This document shows, piece after piece, positions 17,737 to 26,959 of a stretch of 64,000 nt of DNA. The stretch covers positions 62,001-126,000 of the forward strand of contig JAHJTV010000038.1 in assembly GCA_018829445.1 (NCBI GenBank), written 5' to 3'. The position numbers were made by a program, and so were the translations under genes. Numbering within the stretch: the first letter of the stretch is position 1; every line of letters begins with the position of its first letter. The notes beneath the pieces are model-generated. The model was given only the letters and a program-made list of their open reading frames with translations, was not told where the DNA came from and searched no databases. Source of the DNA: a bacterium (GTDB lineage: Bacteria > SAR324 > XYD2-FULL-50-16).

Positions 17737-17967
17737 ATGTCTTCTATCATTCAAAAGGTGTCCTATAAAAAAGAGGACGCCAAACAATTACTGGAAAAAC
17801 TGGAACAGCATTTGGGAGTCCAAAAACTCCAAATAGTTTTAAAAGAAGGTGCTAAAATTGAAGCGATTTTGACGGAGATCGGAATAGATTATATTGCCGT
17901 AATCGAAGGAAAATTTGATGTCTTGATTCCTGTTTCCAACATCCTTTATATCCGTTATTCACAATAA
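17737..17967 (+). CDS. Small hypothetical protein, possible Sm-like barrel
   Basis: This is a 76-residue protein with a helical start (residues 8-28) followed by short beta-strand-like segments. The pattern AILTEIGIDYIAVIEGKFDVLIPVSNILYIRY resembles the strand order of small Sm/LSm-like barrels, in which a glycine-Asp turn precedes the last strands. That is only a visual impression, and the family is not recognised. The gene follows the PHP gene by 85 bp in the same direction. It has no signal peptide or membrane helix. Confidence 0.5.
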   Translation: MSSIIQKVSYKKEDAKQLLEKLEQHLGVQKLQIVLKEGAKIEAILTEIGIDYIAVIEGKFDVLIPVSNILYIRYSQ

Positions 17968-18260
17968 TCAGATTGTTTGAGTTCAGACAATTACCGGTAC
18001 TATAAGGATGCTCTGACATTCATTTCCGTCACTTCTGTTTTATGGCCTGCAAGACTGGCTTAAAATACCGAAGTTACAGCATTTGTCCCAACAAGAAATG
18101 TCTATTGACTTGGACTCGAAAAGCGAGAATTGCCTTAATCGATCTCTGTGTTCGCTAAGATAGATCAGGCAAAAGTTGATTTTTATAGTGATGCTTTGGC
18201 CTTAATTAACTGCCAAAACACCAAGTTTTCTGTCCAAAAAGAATATTTCCAGCTCGAAAA
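17968..18260. other. Intergenic region between convergent genes, 293 bp
   Basis: Directly after the stop at 17967, ATTGTTTGA (17972-17980) faces TCAGACAAT (17983-17991), a short hairpin without a T-run that may act as a weak terminator. The rest contains no supported gene. I looked for a tRNA-like cloverleaf and saw none. Confidence 0.4.
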
Positions 18261-19025
18261 CTATATAGCAGTTTGACCGCCGTCCACACAAAGTGTTTGC
18301 CCTGTTACAAAATTGGAGGCTTGAGAAGCAAAAAATAAGACAGGATGTACAATATCAATCGGTTCTGCAATCCGCTTTGCAGGAATTCCTTTGCAGATCT
18401 CCTGGTAAATCTGTTCATTGGACCAGAAAGGTTTACTGAAATTAGTTCTTACCATTCCTGGGGCAACTGCATTAACCTGGATATTAAACTGAGCAAGCTC
18501 TGAAGCCAAGACTTTGGTCATCATTTCAATGCCTGCTTTAGCAATGCCATATATTCCCATACCAGGTGAAGCTTTGCGAGCAGCAATGGAAGTGATATTG
18601 ACAATTTTTCCCGAACCGTTTTGTTGCATTGTTTGAGCTGCTTTTCTGGAACATAAAAACGTTCCATTCAGATTGGAATCTATGATCTTTTGCCAAAGCA
18701 GAGGCTCAGTATCAGCAATTGATGGCGTAATCAGATTCATCCCCACGTTATTTATCAGAATATCAACGGCTTGGAACCTTTCCAATGTTTGATCAAACAG
18801 CTTTTGAACCTGATCATCCTTGGCAATGTGAGCCTGAATAGTATGTAATCTATCGTTCTTTCCAATCGCTTTCACAGCCTCTTCCAGACCTTCAGATTTT
18901 CTGGCGCAAATAACAACTTTTGCATTTTCATTTAACAAATGTCTGGCGATTTCCAGACCAATGCCTCTGCTTCCACCGGTTATAATTGCGACTTTGTTTT
19001 CCAAACCATACGATATCTTTGACAT
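18261..19025 (-). CDS. Classical short-chain dehydrogenase/reductase (FabG-like)
   Basis: This 254-residue NAD(P)-dependent oxidoreductase has TGGSRGIG (16-23) for the cofactor, INNVG (91-95), Ser146 and the catalytic Tyr159-Lys163 (YGIAK). The C-terminal ASNFVTGQTLCVDGG is typical of 3-oxoacyl-ACP reductase-like enzymes. The stand-alone setting, 12 bp downstream of rsmG and without other fatty-acid genes, gives no substrate. Glucose-1-dehydrogenase-like or FabG-like function are both possible. It is likely co-transcribed with rsmG. Confidence 0.85.
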   Translation of the reverse strand: MSKISYGLENKVAIITGGSRGIGLEIARHLLNENAKVVICARKSEGLEEAVKAIGKNDRLHTIQAHIAKDDQVQKLFDQTLERFQAVDILINNVGMNLITPSIADTEPLLWQKIIDSNLNGTFLCSRKAAQTMQQNGSGKIVNITSIAARKASPGMGIYGIAKAGIEMMTKVLASELAQFNIQVNAVAPGMVRTNFSKPFWSNEQIYQEICKGIPAKRIAEPIDIVHPVLFFASQASNFVTGQTLCVDGGQTAI

Positions 19026-19037
19026 GATTTCTCCTTG

Positions 19038-19715
19038 TTATTTTTTACGAAACAATAAAAGCGTTCCACCCCGATCATATTCTTCAAAGTGGTATCTATA
19101 ATCTCCCACCAGATCAAATGTATTTTTATACTTATCATCAACCTGCTTATATTCCTGCAGCCAATTCTGCCCCTTCCAAAGGATTAATTTACCGCTTTTA
19201 TCCAAAAACCGTTCTCCTAAATACAATATCTGCTTTATTTGATCAAATGCTCTTGTTATAATCAGGCTAAATGTATTTTTGTAGTCGGGAAGGTCCATAA
19301 GTTTTTCTAATCGTTCATTAAGCGGTTTTACATTATTTAGCTTTAGCCGTCTTATAACCTCTTGCTGAAAAGCGATCTTTTTCCCGGATTTATCGATAGA
19401 TACCAGGTTTAGAGAAGGAGAGGAGATAGCAAGGAGTATCCCGGGTATACCTGCTCCAGAACCGAAATCTATAACTTTACCATTAAAAATACTATTGTCT
19501 TTATAGCGATCAATCAGATTAAAAACGGCTAAAGTATCCAAAAGGTGTTTAGAAATCATCTCACTTGGGTCCTGTATGGCAGTGAGATTTATTTTTTTGT
19601 TCCACTTGGTTAAAAGGTCAAAATAGTCAACAAAAAGATTAATCTGTTGAAGGCTTAGTTTTAGATTTGGGAAATATTTTTTTATCAAATCTTCAATTTG
19701 GACTATTTTTCGCAT
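19038..19715 (-). CDS. rsmG: 16S rRNA (guanine527-N7)-methyltransferase RsmG
   Basis: RsmG methylates G527 of 16S rRNA with S-adenosylmethionine. The protein contains LLTKWNKKINLTAI, the SAM-binding VIDFGSGAGIPGI, and the late ITRAF motif. The frame extends upstream to a TTG at 19787. I chose the ATG at 19715 because GAGG lies just before it, it gives 225 residues (close to the usual 205-240), and the extra 24 residues look unlike the family. The gene is not beside mnmG or parAB here; an SDR gene follows it. Confidence 0.9.
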   Translation of the reverse strand: MRKIVQIEDLIKKYFPNLKLSLQQINLFVDYFDLLTKWNKKINLTAIQDPSEMISKHLLDTLAVFNLIDRYKDNSIFNGKVIDFGSGAGIPGILLAISSPSLNLVSIDKSGKKIAFQQEVIRRLKLNNVKPLNERLEKLMDLPDYKNTFSLIITRAFDQIKQILYLGERFLDKSGKLILWKGQNWLQEYKQVDDKYKNTFDLVGDYRYHFEEYDRGGTLLLFRKK

Positions 19716-19906
19716 ATACCTCGCATAAAAAGTGACTAAGCAATAGAAATCACTACTAAAAAACAAGGATTCAAGATTTGTTATCAAATACAGTCATAAA
19801 TCCTTTTTTGTGATACGTTTTAAAGTAATTAGCATAGCAAACTAAAAACTCAAAGCATATCCGTTTCACAAAACAACGAATCAATTGATGTAAACAGGAG
19901 CCAGAA

Positions 19907-21931
19907 ATGGCAAAAGAAACAGCAGAAGATTTTGATCTTGATGGTTTAGACGACCTCGATTTAGATGGAGACATCAGTCTTGATCTGGATGATACCGACA
20001 CCGACATGGATTTGGATGACAACAGCGATTCATCTGACATAAGCATTGATGACGACTTGGAAATGGGCGATGATATCGATTTTGACTTGAATTCACTCGA
20101 CGATACCGGAACCGGTGAAGATGAAGACGATATCTCGCTTGACGATGAGATCAGTCTCGATTTGGAGGATAACGGCGATTCAGGTATTGATGAAGATCTA
20201 GGTGACATGGATCTGGATTTAGATTTAGATATGATGGATGAAAGTTTAGACGAAGATGCCACTGACGGTTCATCAGAAATAGATACACAAGATGATTCGA
20301 TGGATATGGATCTTGATCTTGATGATTCTGACATTTCCCTGGATGATGATGTCGATCTCAATATAGAAGATGGAGATATAAACGGTTCGGATGCCATGGA
20401 TATGTCCCTTGGTGATGATATTGACATGGATTTTGACTTGGATGATGCAACAGCTGAAACGGCTTCTGAAAGTAGTGACGATCTGGATGATGACCTGTCT
20501 CTGGATGATGAAGATGATTCGTCAAACAGCACTATGGAATTGTCGGACGAACTAAGTATTGACGATGATTTAGAGTTGGATTTTCCCGATGATACCGAGG
20601 CAGGCGATGAGTTGGATTTAGGTTCCGATAATGGAGAGGATATGGACCTTGGCGATGACATGGACCTCTCATTGTCTGATGACTTGGAAAACGATCTTGA
20701 TATGGACTTGGATTTAGATGAGGAATCCGGGCTTGATGAGGAAACAGAACTCGATCTTTCCGAGGGTGACGAAGAATTTGCTACTGAGATTGATTTAGAT
20801 GATGCAGATGAAGGCGAGAGTCTGGATGACGAATTGGATTTAGATTTGACAGATGATTCTGAGGAGTTATCACTTGAGAGTGAGCTGTCCGATGTGGATG
20901 AAGAGGTTGGAGACGCTCTGGATCTGGATTTATCGGATATGGATGAATCAGATGAGACTTTGGAAGATGTGGAAGAAGACATGGATCTCTCCCTGGATGA
21001 AGATGATGGCGTGTCGGATGTTTCCGCAGATACGGAAGATCACTTAGATTTATCGTCACTTGAAGATGAGTTAGGTCTTGATGAATCTGAAAGGGTGAAA
21101 GCTCCGGAAATGGTCGAGATTAAAGACGTTGAATCCGATGCCGAATTGGAACGTGAACTGGCAAGCCTGGCAGACGATGTTGAAGTGGAAGAAAAAATAA
21201 CTGATGGACCCGAAGAATCAATGATTCTCGATGAGTCTATGGTAGTAAACGATATCGACCCAGAAACCGTAATAATGGAAGATGATTCAGAAGATGTACC
21301 CAGCTTCATGAAAAGAACTTCTGAAACAGAAGATCAAGTGGATGATAGCGAAATAATAGAACTGGACAGAGTCGATGATGACGATGAAGGTTTTGACTTG
21401 GAGGAACAGGTTTTTGGAGGTGAAGATATCGATGAGAAAGAGATTCTTTTCGAAACAATGGATGAAGATCTTGATGAGGATGTAATTTCTTTGCCTGAAA
21501 TAGAAGATGAGGAGGATATGTTAGAATTGGCATCAGTCGATGAAGATGATGACGAGGAGATTCTAGAGATACAGGAAGATGAGGTCTCCATGGATGTTTC
21601 TCAAATTCAGCAGGATACTAATCATTTTGAAAAGAAATATACATCTCAACCTTCGCCCTCGAAAATCGAAAAGGAATACCAGAAAAGACCTGTTCTGGTA
21701 GGTCAGGATCTACTATTGAACCTCCAACACCAACTGACTGTCGAAATTGGAAAAGCAAGCCTTAAAGGGCAAGAGATCACCGAATTATCCTATGGTTCGG
21801 TCATTGAATTAGATAAAAAAATCGGAGATCCGGTTGACATAATACTGGGTGACAAGAAAATAGCCAGGGGTGAGGTCGTTCAGATTAATGAAGATCAGTT
21901 AGGCGTAAGGATAATCGGCATCGATTATTAA
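19907..21931 (+). CDS. fliN: FliN-family motor-switch protein with very long acidic N-terminus
   Basis: The last 88 residues (587-674) form a SpoA domain like FliN: VLVGQDLLLNLQHQLTVEIG, ELSYGSVIELDK, DPVDIILGDKKIARGEVV and a final VRIIGIDY. FliN is the main C-ring protein of the flagellar switch and is normally about 100-150 residues. Here roughly 560 residues precede it. Residues 4-395 contain no Lys or Arg at all and are dominated by Asp, Leu, Ser, Glu and Met in DLDLDLD-like runs. GAT and GAC codons are mixed, so the protein pattern rather than a simple DNA repeat is kept. An AGGAG lies 7 bp before the ATG. The next gene encodes a FliM-like partner. A role in type III secretion is less likely given the chemotaxis genes nearby. 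Confidence 0.8.
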   Translation: MAKETAEDFDLDGLDDLDLDGDISLDLDDTDTDMDLDDNSDSSDISIDDDLEMGDDIDFDLNSLDDTGTGEDEDDISLDDEISLDLEDNGDSGIDEDLGDMDLDLDLDMMDESLDEDATDGSSEIDTQDDSMDMDLDLDDSDISLDDDVDLNIEDGDINGSDAMDMSLGDDIDMDFDLDDATAETASESSDDLDDDLSLDDEDDSSNSTMELSDELSIDDDLELDFPDDTEAGDELDLGSDNGEDMDLGDDMDLSLSDDLENDLDMDLDLDEESGLDEETELDLSEGDEEFATEIDLDDADEGESLDDELDLDLTDDSEELSLESELSDVDEEVGDALDLDLSDMDESDETLEDVEEDMDLSLDEDDGVSDVSADTEDHLDLSSLEDELGLDESERVKAPEMVEIKDVESDAELERELASLADDVEVEEKITDGPEESMILDESMVVNDIDPETVIMEDDSEDVPSFMKRTSETEDQVDDSEIIELDRVDDDDEGFDLEEQVFGGEDIDEKEILFETMDEDLDEDVISLPEIEDEEDMLELASVDEDDDEEILEIQEDEVSMDVSQIQQDTNHFEKKYTSQPSPSKIEKEYQKRPVLVGQDLLLNLQHQLTVEIGKASLKGQEITELSYGSVIELDKKIGDPVDIILGDKKIARGEVVQINEDQLGVRIIGIDY

Positions 21932-21978
21932 TCAAACCAATTTTCTGCTTCCAATCAATAGCGAGTTTATATTTTAAA

Positions 21979-22944
21979 ATGACCGTTAACCAAAAAATCA
22001 AGCCCTACGACATAACAAACAATGAAAAAGTCACCTATGGATACTATTCTGCTCTTGAAGTAGTATTTCAACAGTTCATCGGAAAACTGGAGTCCTATTT
22101 TTTTGATGAATTCAAGCTTGCTTTTGACTTTTCAGTAGAATTAAAAACCGGCATCAAGTTTCGCAATTATTTTGAAACCTTGAATAAACCGGCACCGCTA
22201 TTTGTGTTTAATCTGTTCCCATTTACCAGGGATTCCATATTAAAAATAGACAATTGCTTCATCAACCTGATTCTGGCTAAAGAGGAACTTTTCAAGAAAG
22301 GGAAAATCGCCTTAGGTAATGGTTTTTCGTTGGAAAACACGAATAGCAGCCTGGTAAAATCCTCCATAGAAAAGATCCTGGATCTCTTTCAGGACAGTTG
22401 GAAGAATATTTATCCAGTCGAATATAACCTTAAAAGACTTGTCTCTAACAGAATAAAAGCAAGAGTAATGGATCTATCGGAATCATGTGTTGTGATCAAG
22501 CTAACCATGAGCCAGAAGGCGTTCCATAGCAGTTGGGAGTTTTGTTTTTCGACTTATCAACTGGATAGAATTATAAAAAAGAGGGGGGCACAAGGTTTGC
22601 TTGCAGCCAGCAGTCCTCAACAACTGGATCAAAAAATTAAAGATTATCTCACCAGATTGCTCATGCAAGAATCCGAATATGAGATATCCGGAGTTTTAGG
22701 CACAATAAATCTATCTTCAAATCAATTATTTGAATCCTTTAAAAACAAAACAATTATTCCCATCGAAAATAATCTGAAAAACCGTGCCGTAATAAAATTA
22801 AATAAAACTCCAATACTTGCTGCAGACATTGGTCAAACTGCAAATCAGATCTCCCTCCAAATAAAGAACAGTTATGAGTCATTCAAAAATGAAACCCAAA
22901 AAGAGAGAAAGAATTTCTCTGCGATTCAATTCCCCCAAAAATAA
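21979..22944 (+). CDS. fliM: Divergent FliM-like switch protein
   Basis: The 321-residue protein follows the FliM plan. KPYDITNNEKVTYGYYSALE matches the start of the middle domain. YFETLNKPAPLFVFNLFPF with SILKIDNCFINLIL matches the CheC-like core. SNRIKARVMDLSESCVVIKL continues it, and residues 240-302 (GVLGTINLSSNQLFE to ISLQIK) form a C-terminal SpoA domain. The usual N-terminal CheY-P-binding peptide (LSQxEIDALL type) is absent. It follows the acidic FliN-like gene by 47 bp. I infer that the two form a C-ring or C-ring-like complex. Similarity is weak enough that another SpoA-containing system cannot be excluded. Confidence 0.7.
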   Translation: MTVNQKIKPYDITNNEKVTYGYYSALEVVFQQFIGKLESYFFDEFKLAFDFSVELKTGIKFRNYFETLNKPAPLFVFNLFPFTRDSILKIDNCFINLILAKEELFKKGKIALGNGFSLENTNSSLVKSSIEKILDLFQDSWKNIYPVEYNLKRLVSNRIKARVMDLSESCVVIKLTMSQKAFHSSWEFCFSTYQLDRIIKKRGAQGLLAASSPQQLDQKIKDYLTRLLMQESEYEISGVLGTINLSSNQLFESFKNKTIIPIENNLKNRAVIKLNKTPILAADIGQTANQISLQIKNSYESFKNETQKERKNFSAIQFPQK

Positions 22945-22997
22945 TATCCACAGCTATTTACATCCATCAATAAAAGCCAATACTCTTCATAACTAAA

Positions 22998-23027
22998 TTG
23001 ACACCTTTTGACCATCATTGTAAGAAT
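22998..23027 (+). promoter_or_regulatory. Candidate sigma70 promoter for the radical SAM gene
   Basis: TTGACA at 22998-23003 is followed after 18 bp by AAGAAT, preceded by TGT, which fits an extended -10. It lies about 135 bp upstream of the ATG at 23162. The -10 is weak, so this is tentative. Confidence 0.35.
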
Positions 23028-23161
23028 GAAAGAACACAAGGTGACCATTGAAAGAGTCTGTTTTTAAGTGTGAGTTCCTGCCTTAAGATCAACTGCTCAT
23101 TTTTCGCTATTCAAGCCTATTTTTTTCTTGCCCATCGAATATTTTCTTTTGGTAATTAAAT

Positions 23162-24751
23162 ATGAAATTCTTGCTGGTTAATCCTTTTTGCCCTATTGCA
23201 GAAGGTCCTACCCCACCTCTAGGAATATCCTTTTTAGCAGCAGTACTGGAAAAAGCCGAAGTAGAAGTAAAAATACTGGATTTTACTGTTTTCCCATATA
23301 GTAAGAAAAACATGGAAGACAGACTGGCGGAATTTAAACCGGATATAGTTGGCGTAACATCGGTAACCATGACCTTTAATAATGCCATCCAAGTCGTGGA
23401 AGATGTAAAAGCACTCAATCCTCAGATATTCACTGTAATGGGAGGTCCCCATGTTTCATTTTGTGCAGTTGACACTTTGCAAAGATATGAGTCTTTGGAT
23501 CTGATTGTCATGGGTGAGGGAGAAGAGACAATTGTTGAAATAGCAAAAGAATACGCAGGTTCAAAAAACTGGAAACAGGTACTGGGTGTGACCTATCGAG
23601 ATAATGAAGGAATACATACCAATGAAGCAAGACCGTTACTTGATGTAAATACATTGCCATTCCCGGCTCGTCACCTTTTACCTCTGGGTAGATATCGAGC
23701 ACTCCATACTCCAATCAGTATGACTACAAGCAGGGGTTGCCCTTTTCAATGCATATTTTGTATCGGCAGAAAAATGGTGGGAGCAAAAGTCCGGTACCGG
23801 AATCCTATGGATGTTGTTGATGAACTTGAACAGCTTTCCAAACTGGATTTTCCACAAATAAATATATCGGATGATCTGTTTACAGCCAAAAAGAGTCATT
23901 GTATGACCATTTGTAACGAAATCATTCGTAGAAAACTCAATATTACTTGGTCATCTTTTGCCAGGGTGGATACGGTTTCTGAAGAACTCCTCAAAAAAAT
24001 GAAAGAAGCAGGATGCACGGCTGTGAGTTTTGGAGTTGAAACGGCCAACAAAGAAATTTTGAAGACTATAAAAAAAGGGATTACCTTAGAAAAAGTTAAA
24101 AGAGCAATCTGTTTATGTAAAAAAGCCGACATTCTCCCGCATGTATCTTTCATACTCGGCCTCCCCGGAGAAACTCCTGAGTCCTTGCAGGAAACTCAGG
24201 AATTTGGAAAAACCATATCGGATTTAGGGGCGTATTTTGGTTTTCACCTGTTGGCTCCATTTCCCGGAACTGCAGTCAGAGATCAAAATGAGGAGTATGA
24301 TCTTGAGATCTTAACGGATAATTGGCAGGAATACCACGCCAATAGGGCAATTGTGCAAACTGCTGCCGTAAACAAGGATATGCTGAATGCAATTGCAGAA
24401 GAATGGGATACGGAGACACATAAGCAACTGGCTCAGTATCGAGAGAAGATGACAAACGGAACGGCGACTGAAGCAGAAACCTGGCAAATCGTAAATTTAG
24501 ATCGATTTCTTTTTATCTATCAAATGATGACAGATGAGATTATTGAAAAATACGGATCATGGGAAACAGATGATGCAGTCTGGTCTGCAGAAAAGGCTCT
24601 GCAGGGCTTAGCTGAACGTATCCATGGGCATATGAATAAGAGTGAAGAGGAAGTTGGCGAGATTCTAAATTACGCTTACAACAGACGGAGCATTCACTAT
24701 TCTTGCTACAATAACCGGTTAAATTGGCACTGGCTAAACTATTTAAGTTAG
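23162..24751 (+). CDS. Cobalamin-binding-domain radical SAM protein
   Basis: The 529-residue protein has an N-terminal B12-binding-like domain (about 1-150; note PTPPLGISFLAAVLE and VMGGPHVSF). A radical SAM domain follows with the cluster motif Cys193-x3-Cys197-x2-Cys200 (RGCPFQCIFC). The downstream FSLGVET-type segment (VSFGVETANKEILKTIKKG) and FILGLPGETPES are standard for the class. This group includes methyltransferases such as HpnP and cyclases such as BchE. The last 200 residues carry no motif that I recognise, so the substrate is unknown. The gene stands alone and ends 1 bp from the convergent relA stop. Confidence 0.85.
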   Translation: MKFLLVNPFCPIAEGPTPPLGISFLAAVLEKAEVEVKILDFTVFPYSKKNMEDRLAEFKPDIVGVTSVTMTFNNAIQVVEDVKALNPQIFTVMGGPHVSFCAVDTLQRYESLDLIVMGEGEETIVEIAKEYAGSKNWKQVLGVTYRDNEGIHTNEARPLLDVNTLPFPARHLLPLGRYRALHTPISMTTSRGCPFQCIFCIGRKMVGAKVRYRNPMDVVDELEQLSKLDFPQINISDDLFTAKKSHCMTICNEIIRRKLNITWSSFARVDTVSEELLKKMKEAGCTAVSFGVETANKEILKTIKKGITLEKVKRAICLCKKADILPHVSFILGLPGETPESLQETQEFGKTISDLGAYFGFHLLAPFPGTAVRDQNEEYDLEILTDNWQEYHANRAIVQTAAVNKDMLNAIAEEWDTETHKQLAQYREKMTNGTATEAETWQIVNLDRFLFIYQMMTDEIIEKYGSWETDDAVWSAEKALQGLAERIHGHMNKSEEEVGEILNYAYNRRSIHYSCYNNRLNWHWLNYLS

Positions 24752-24752
24752 A

Positions 24753-26903
24753 TCAGTTGATCGATTCATGGGCCCTTTGGGCAGAAACCGATTTGATTGA
24801 ATTCAGTTTTCCCATAATTCTTTCAAGTTGTTCCGCATCATTCACCAAAATTTTTATGTCTTGCTGGGTTTTTTTATCAATCAGTTTCAGATTGTTTTCC
24901 AAAAGAACAACTTTGGCGGAAACCAAAACCTTCATGATCTGCAGATTTGTCTTGATAAGATTATCAAAGCTCAATTTTAACTTGACCGGGAGCTTTTCTG
25001 AAGAAGATCTGCTCCATTCAACGGGGACAATACGATCAGGATCAAAGCTTTTTGATGTTATATTTTCGCAATCAGCCAGATGAATGGATACACCCTGCCC
25101 CTGTGTAACCAATCCAACAATATCATCACCTTTTACAGGATTGCAGCAGTTGGCATAACGAACCATCATGTTATCGATTCCAGCTATTTTGACGGCTCTT
25201 TTCGATTTAAGATTGGAAGCAGAACTCTTAACCGTACTTTTAGAAGCAATGAGCTTTCTTTGAGAACTGGGTAGGAAAACATTGTCCAATTCATTTATAT
25301 TCGCTTTTCCATAACCAAGATGGATATAGTAGCTACTCAGATCAGCATAACCTGCATCCGACAGAAAAGACTTTAACTCTGCCGATTTGAGAACATCTTT
25401 TAAGCGTTTTCCCATTTTGGCCGTTTTATCGCTAAACAGCTCCTTTCCCAAGATTTCTGCTTGCTCTCTTTCTTCTTTCTTTAAAAAAGATCTGATTTTT
25501 CCCAATGCTCTGGATGTCACAGCATAGTGCAACCAATCCCGGGATGGGGTTTGCTTGGATGAGGTCAGAATCTCAATTTTGTCCCCATGTTTAAGTTTTG
25601 TCTTTATAGCTACATTGCGACCGTTAACCTTTGCTCCGACGCAGTTATGCCCGATCTCTGTATGAATTGCATAAGCGAAATCAATGACGCAGGCACCGCT
25701 TTGCAGTTTGATAATCTTTCCTTTTGGAGTGAATACATACACAAAATCAGAAAACAGTTCCCGTGTAAAAATTTCCAGTGACTCCCTGGCATCACTGGCA
25801 ACATCCAGACTGATTGATAAATCCTGAAGCCAGGAAGTATTTTCACTGGATATCGGGGCTGAGTCATTCCCGGCTTTATATGCCCAGTGAGCAGCTACTC
25901 CGCGCTCGGCAACACCATCCATCTCAGTCGTTCGAATCTGTATATCAAATCCGATACCACTTTTCGTGTAAACATCAATATGCAGGGACTGGTAACCGTT
26001 TGGTTTTGGAAATGAGATGTAATCCTTAAAACTTTCCGTAACCGGCTGATAATAGCTGTTTATCAAACCAAGAACCTTATAGCATTCATCAATATTGCTC
26101 ACAATAATCCTTACTCCAAGAAGATCATGGAGTTGATCATAATCGATTCCAATTTTATTTGATTTTAAAAAAATGGAATAATGATGCTTGATCCTGCCTT
26201 TTATACTGGCACTTACTCCATTGTCAGCCAAAAGTTGTTTGATTTCATTGTTCAATAAACTTAAGGTCTGCGAATGAGTATTTTCATTGTTTTGGCAGAA
26301 TAGCTGAATCTCTTTTGACTCCCTTGGATAAAGATATGAGAAACACAAGTCCTCAAGCTCGACTTTAATATGGGAAAGCCCCAGTCGATCCGCAATGGGA
26401 GCATATATTTGCAACGTCTCTTGAGCAAGGGTCGGCATTCTTAAGTTATATAAGCGATTGCCAAAACGCATTCTAACAAGCCTTGCCGCCAGAGCTATAA
26501 AAATGATCCGGATATCCTTTGATGAAGCAAAAATCATCTGCCTCATTTTCTCTGCCACTCTCTCCTTATCTTCAACAATTTTTGATACACTGCGAATGTT
26601 GTGCATGCCAGCAACAATACTCGCCGTCTCGTTTCCCATTAGATCTTCTATCTCGTCTATACTGATCTTTCCTTCGGCTAATACGCCATTTAGGAGACCA
26701 GAGACAACACATTGAATATCCAGCTTTAAATCGACAAGGACTTTGGCGACGCTCAGTGCTGTTTGAAGAAAGTTACTTGGAAAGATTTTCAGATAAGGCT
26801 GTGCTTTTGCAGCTAATACGTAAGCTTTTTGAATTGGACTGCAGTCAATTTTATTTTCGGTGTATTCCTTAAACGTTGAGATGATCTCTTCGATTCGAAT
26901 CAT
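24753..26903 (-). CDS. relA: RelA-type (p)ppGpp synthetase with degenerate HD domain
   Basis: The protein is a long RelA/SpoT homologue of 716 residues. The order is an N-terminal HD-like region (about 30-160), synthetase (about 225-345), TGS (about 390-450), a Cys-containing region (RYANCCNP) and a C-terminal ACT-like domain. Synthetase residues look intact: GRIKHHYSI, FKDYISFPKPNGYQSLH and QIRTTEMDGVAERGVAAHW. The hydrolase motifs are broken: the expected HD is LN (GLLNGVLAEG), and the later ALAARLVRMRF lacks the usual DRLHNMR. It therefore probably only makes (p)ppGpp, like E. coli RelA. gmk follows on the same strand after 56 bp of separation on its upstream side, an arrangement reminiscent of gmk-spoT loci. 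Confidence 0.92.
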   Translation of the reverse strand: MIRIEEIISTFKEYTENKIDCSPIQKAYVLAAKAQPYLKIFPSNFLQTALSVAKVLVDLKLDIQCVVSGLLNGVLAEGKISIDEIEDLMGNETASIVAGMHNIRSVSKIVEDKERVAEKMRQMIFASSKDIRIIFIALAARLVRMRFGNRLYNLRMPTLAQETLQIYAPIADRLGLSHIKVELEDLCFSYLYPRESKEIQLFCQNNENTHSQTLSLLNNEIKQLLADNGVSASIKGRIKHHYSIFLKSNKIGIDYDQLHDLLGVRIIVSNIDECYKVLGLINSYYQPVTESFKDYISFPKPNGYQSLHIDVYTKSGIGFDIQIRTTEMDGVAERGVAAHWAYKAGNDSAPISSENTSWLQDLSISLDVASDARESLEIFTRELFSDFVYVFTPKGKIIKLQSGACVIDFAYAIHTEIGHNCVGAKVNGRNVAIKTKLKHGDKIEILTSSKQTPSRDWLHYAVTSRALGKIRSFLKKEEREQAEILGKELFSDKTAKMGKRLKDVLKSAELKSFLSDAGYADLSSYYIHLGYGKANINELDNVFLPSSQRKLIASKSTVKSSASNLKSKRAVKIAGIDNMMVRYANCCNPVKGDDIVGLVTQGQGVSIHLADCENITSKSFDPDRIVPVEWSRSSSEKLPVKLKLSFDNLIKTNLQIMKVLVSAKVVLLENNLKLIDKKTQQDIKILVNDAEQLERIMGKLNSIKSVSAQRAHESIN

Positions 26904-26959
26904 TTGGAAGAATCCTTTTTTCGTTACAGTACCATTAGGCCATGAACACCTAACCGTCT

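Noticed and set aside
19771..20982. Long Ser-rich frame on the minus strand
   Set aside because: It is antisense to the Asp-rich FliN-like gene; GAT/GAC read backwards give Ser and Ile, so the frame is an artefact of composition.
19907..21100. Asp-rich coding region as a DNA tandem repeat
   Set aside because: Runs differ in length and codon choice (GAT and GAC, TTG, TTA, CTT and CTG), so no exact DNA repeat unit is present.
20781..21591. Several other His/Pro- or Ser-rich frames opposite the fliN-like gene
   Set aside because: They come from the same biased codons and have no ribosome-binding sites or family features.
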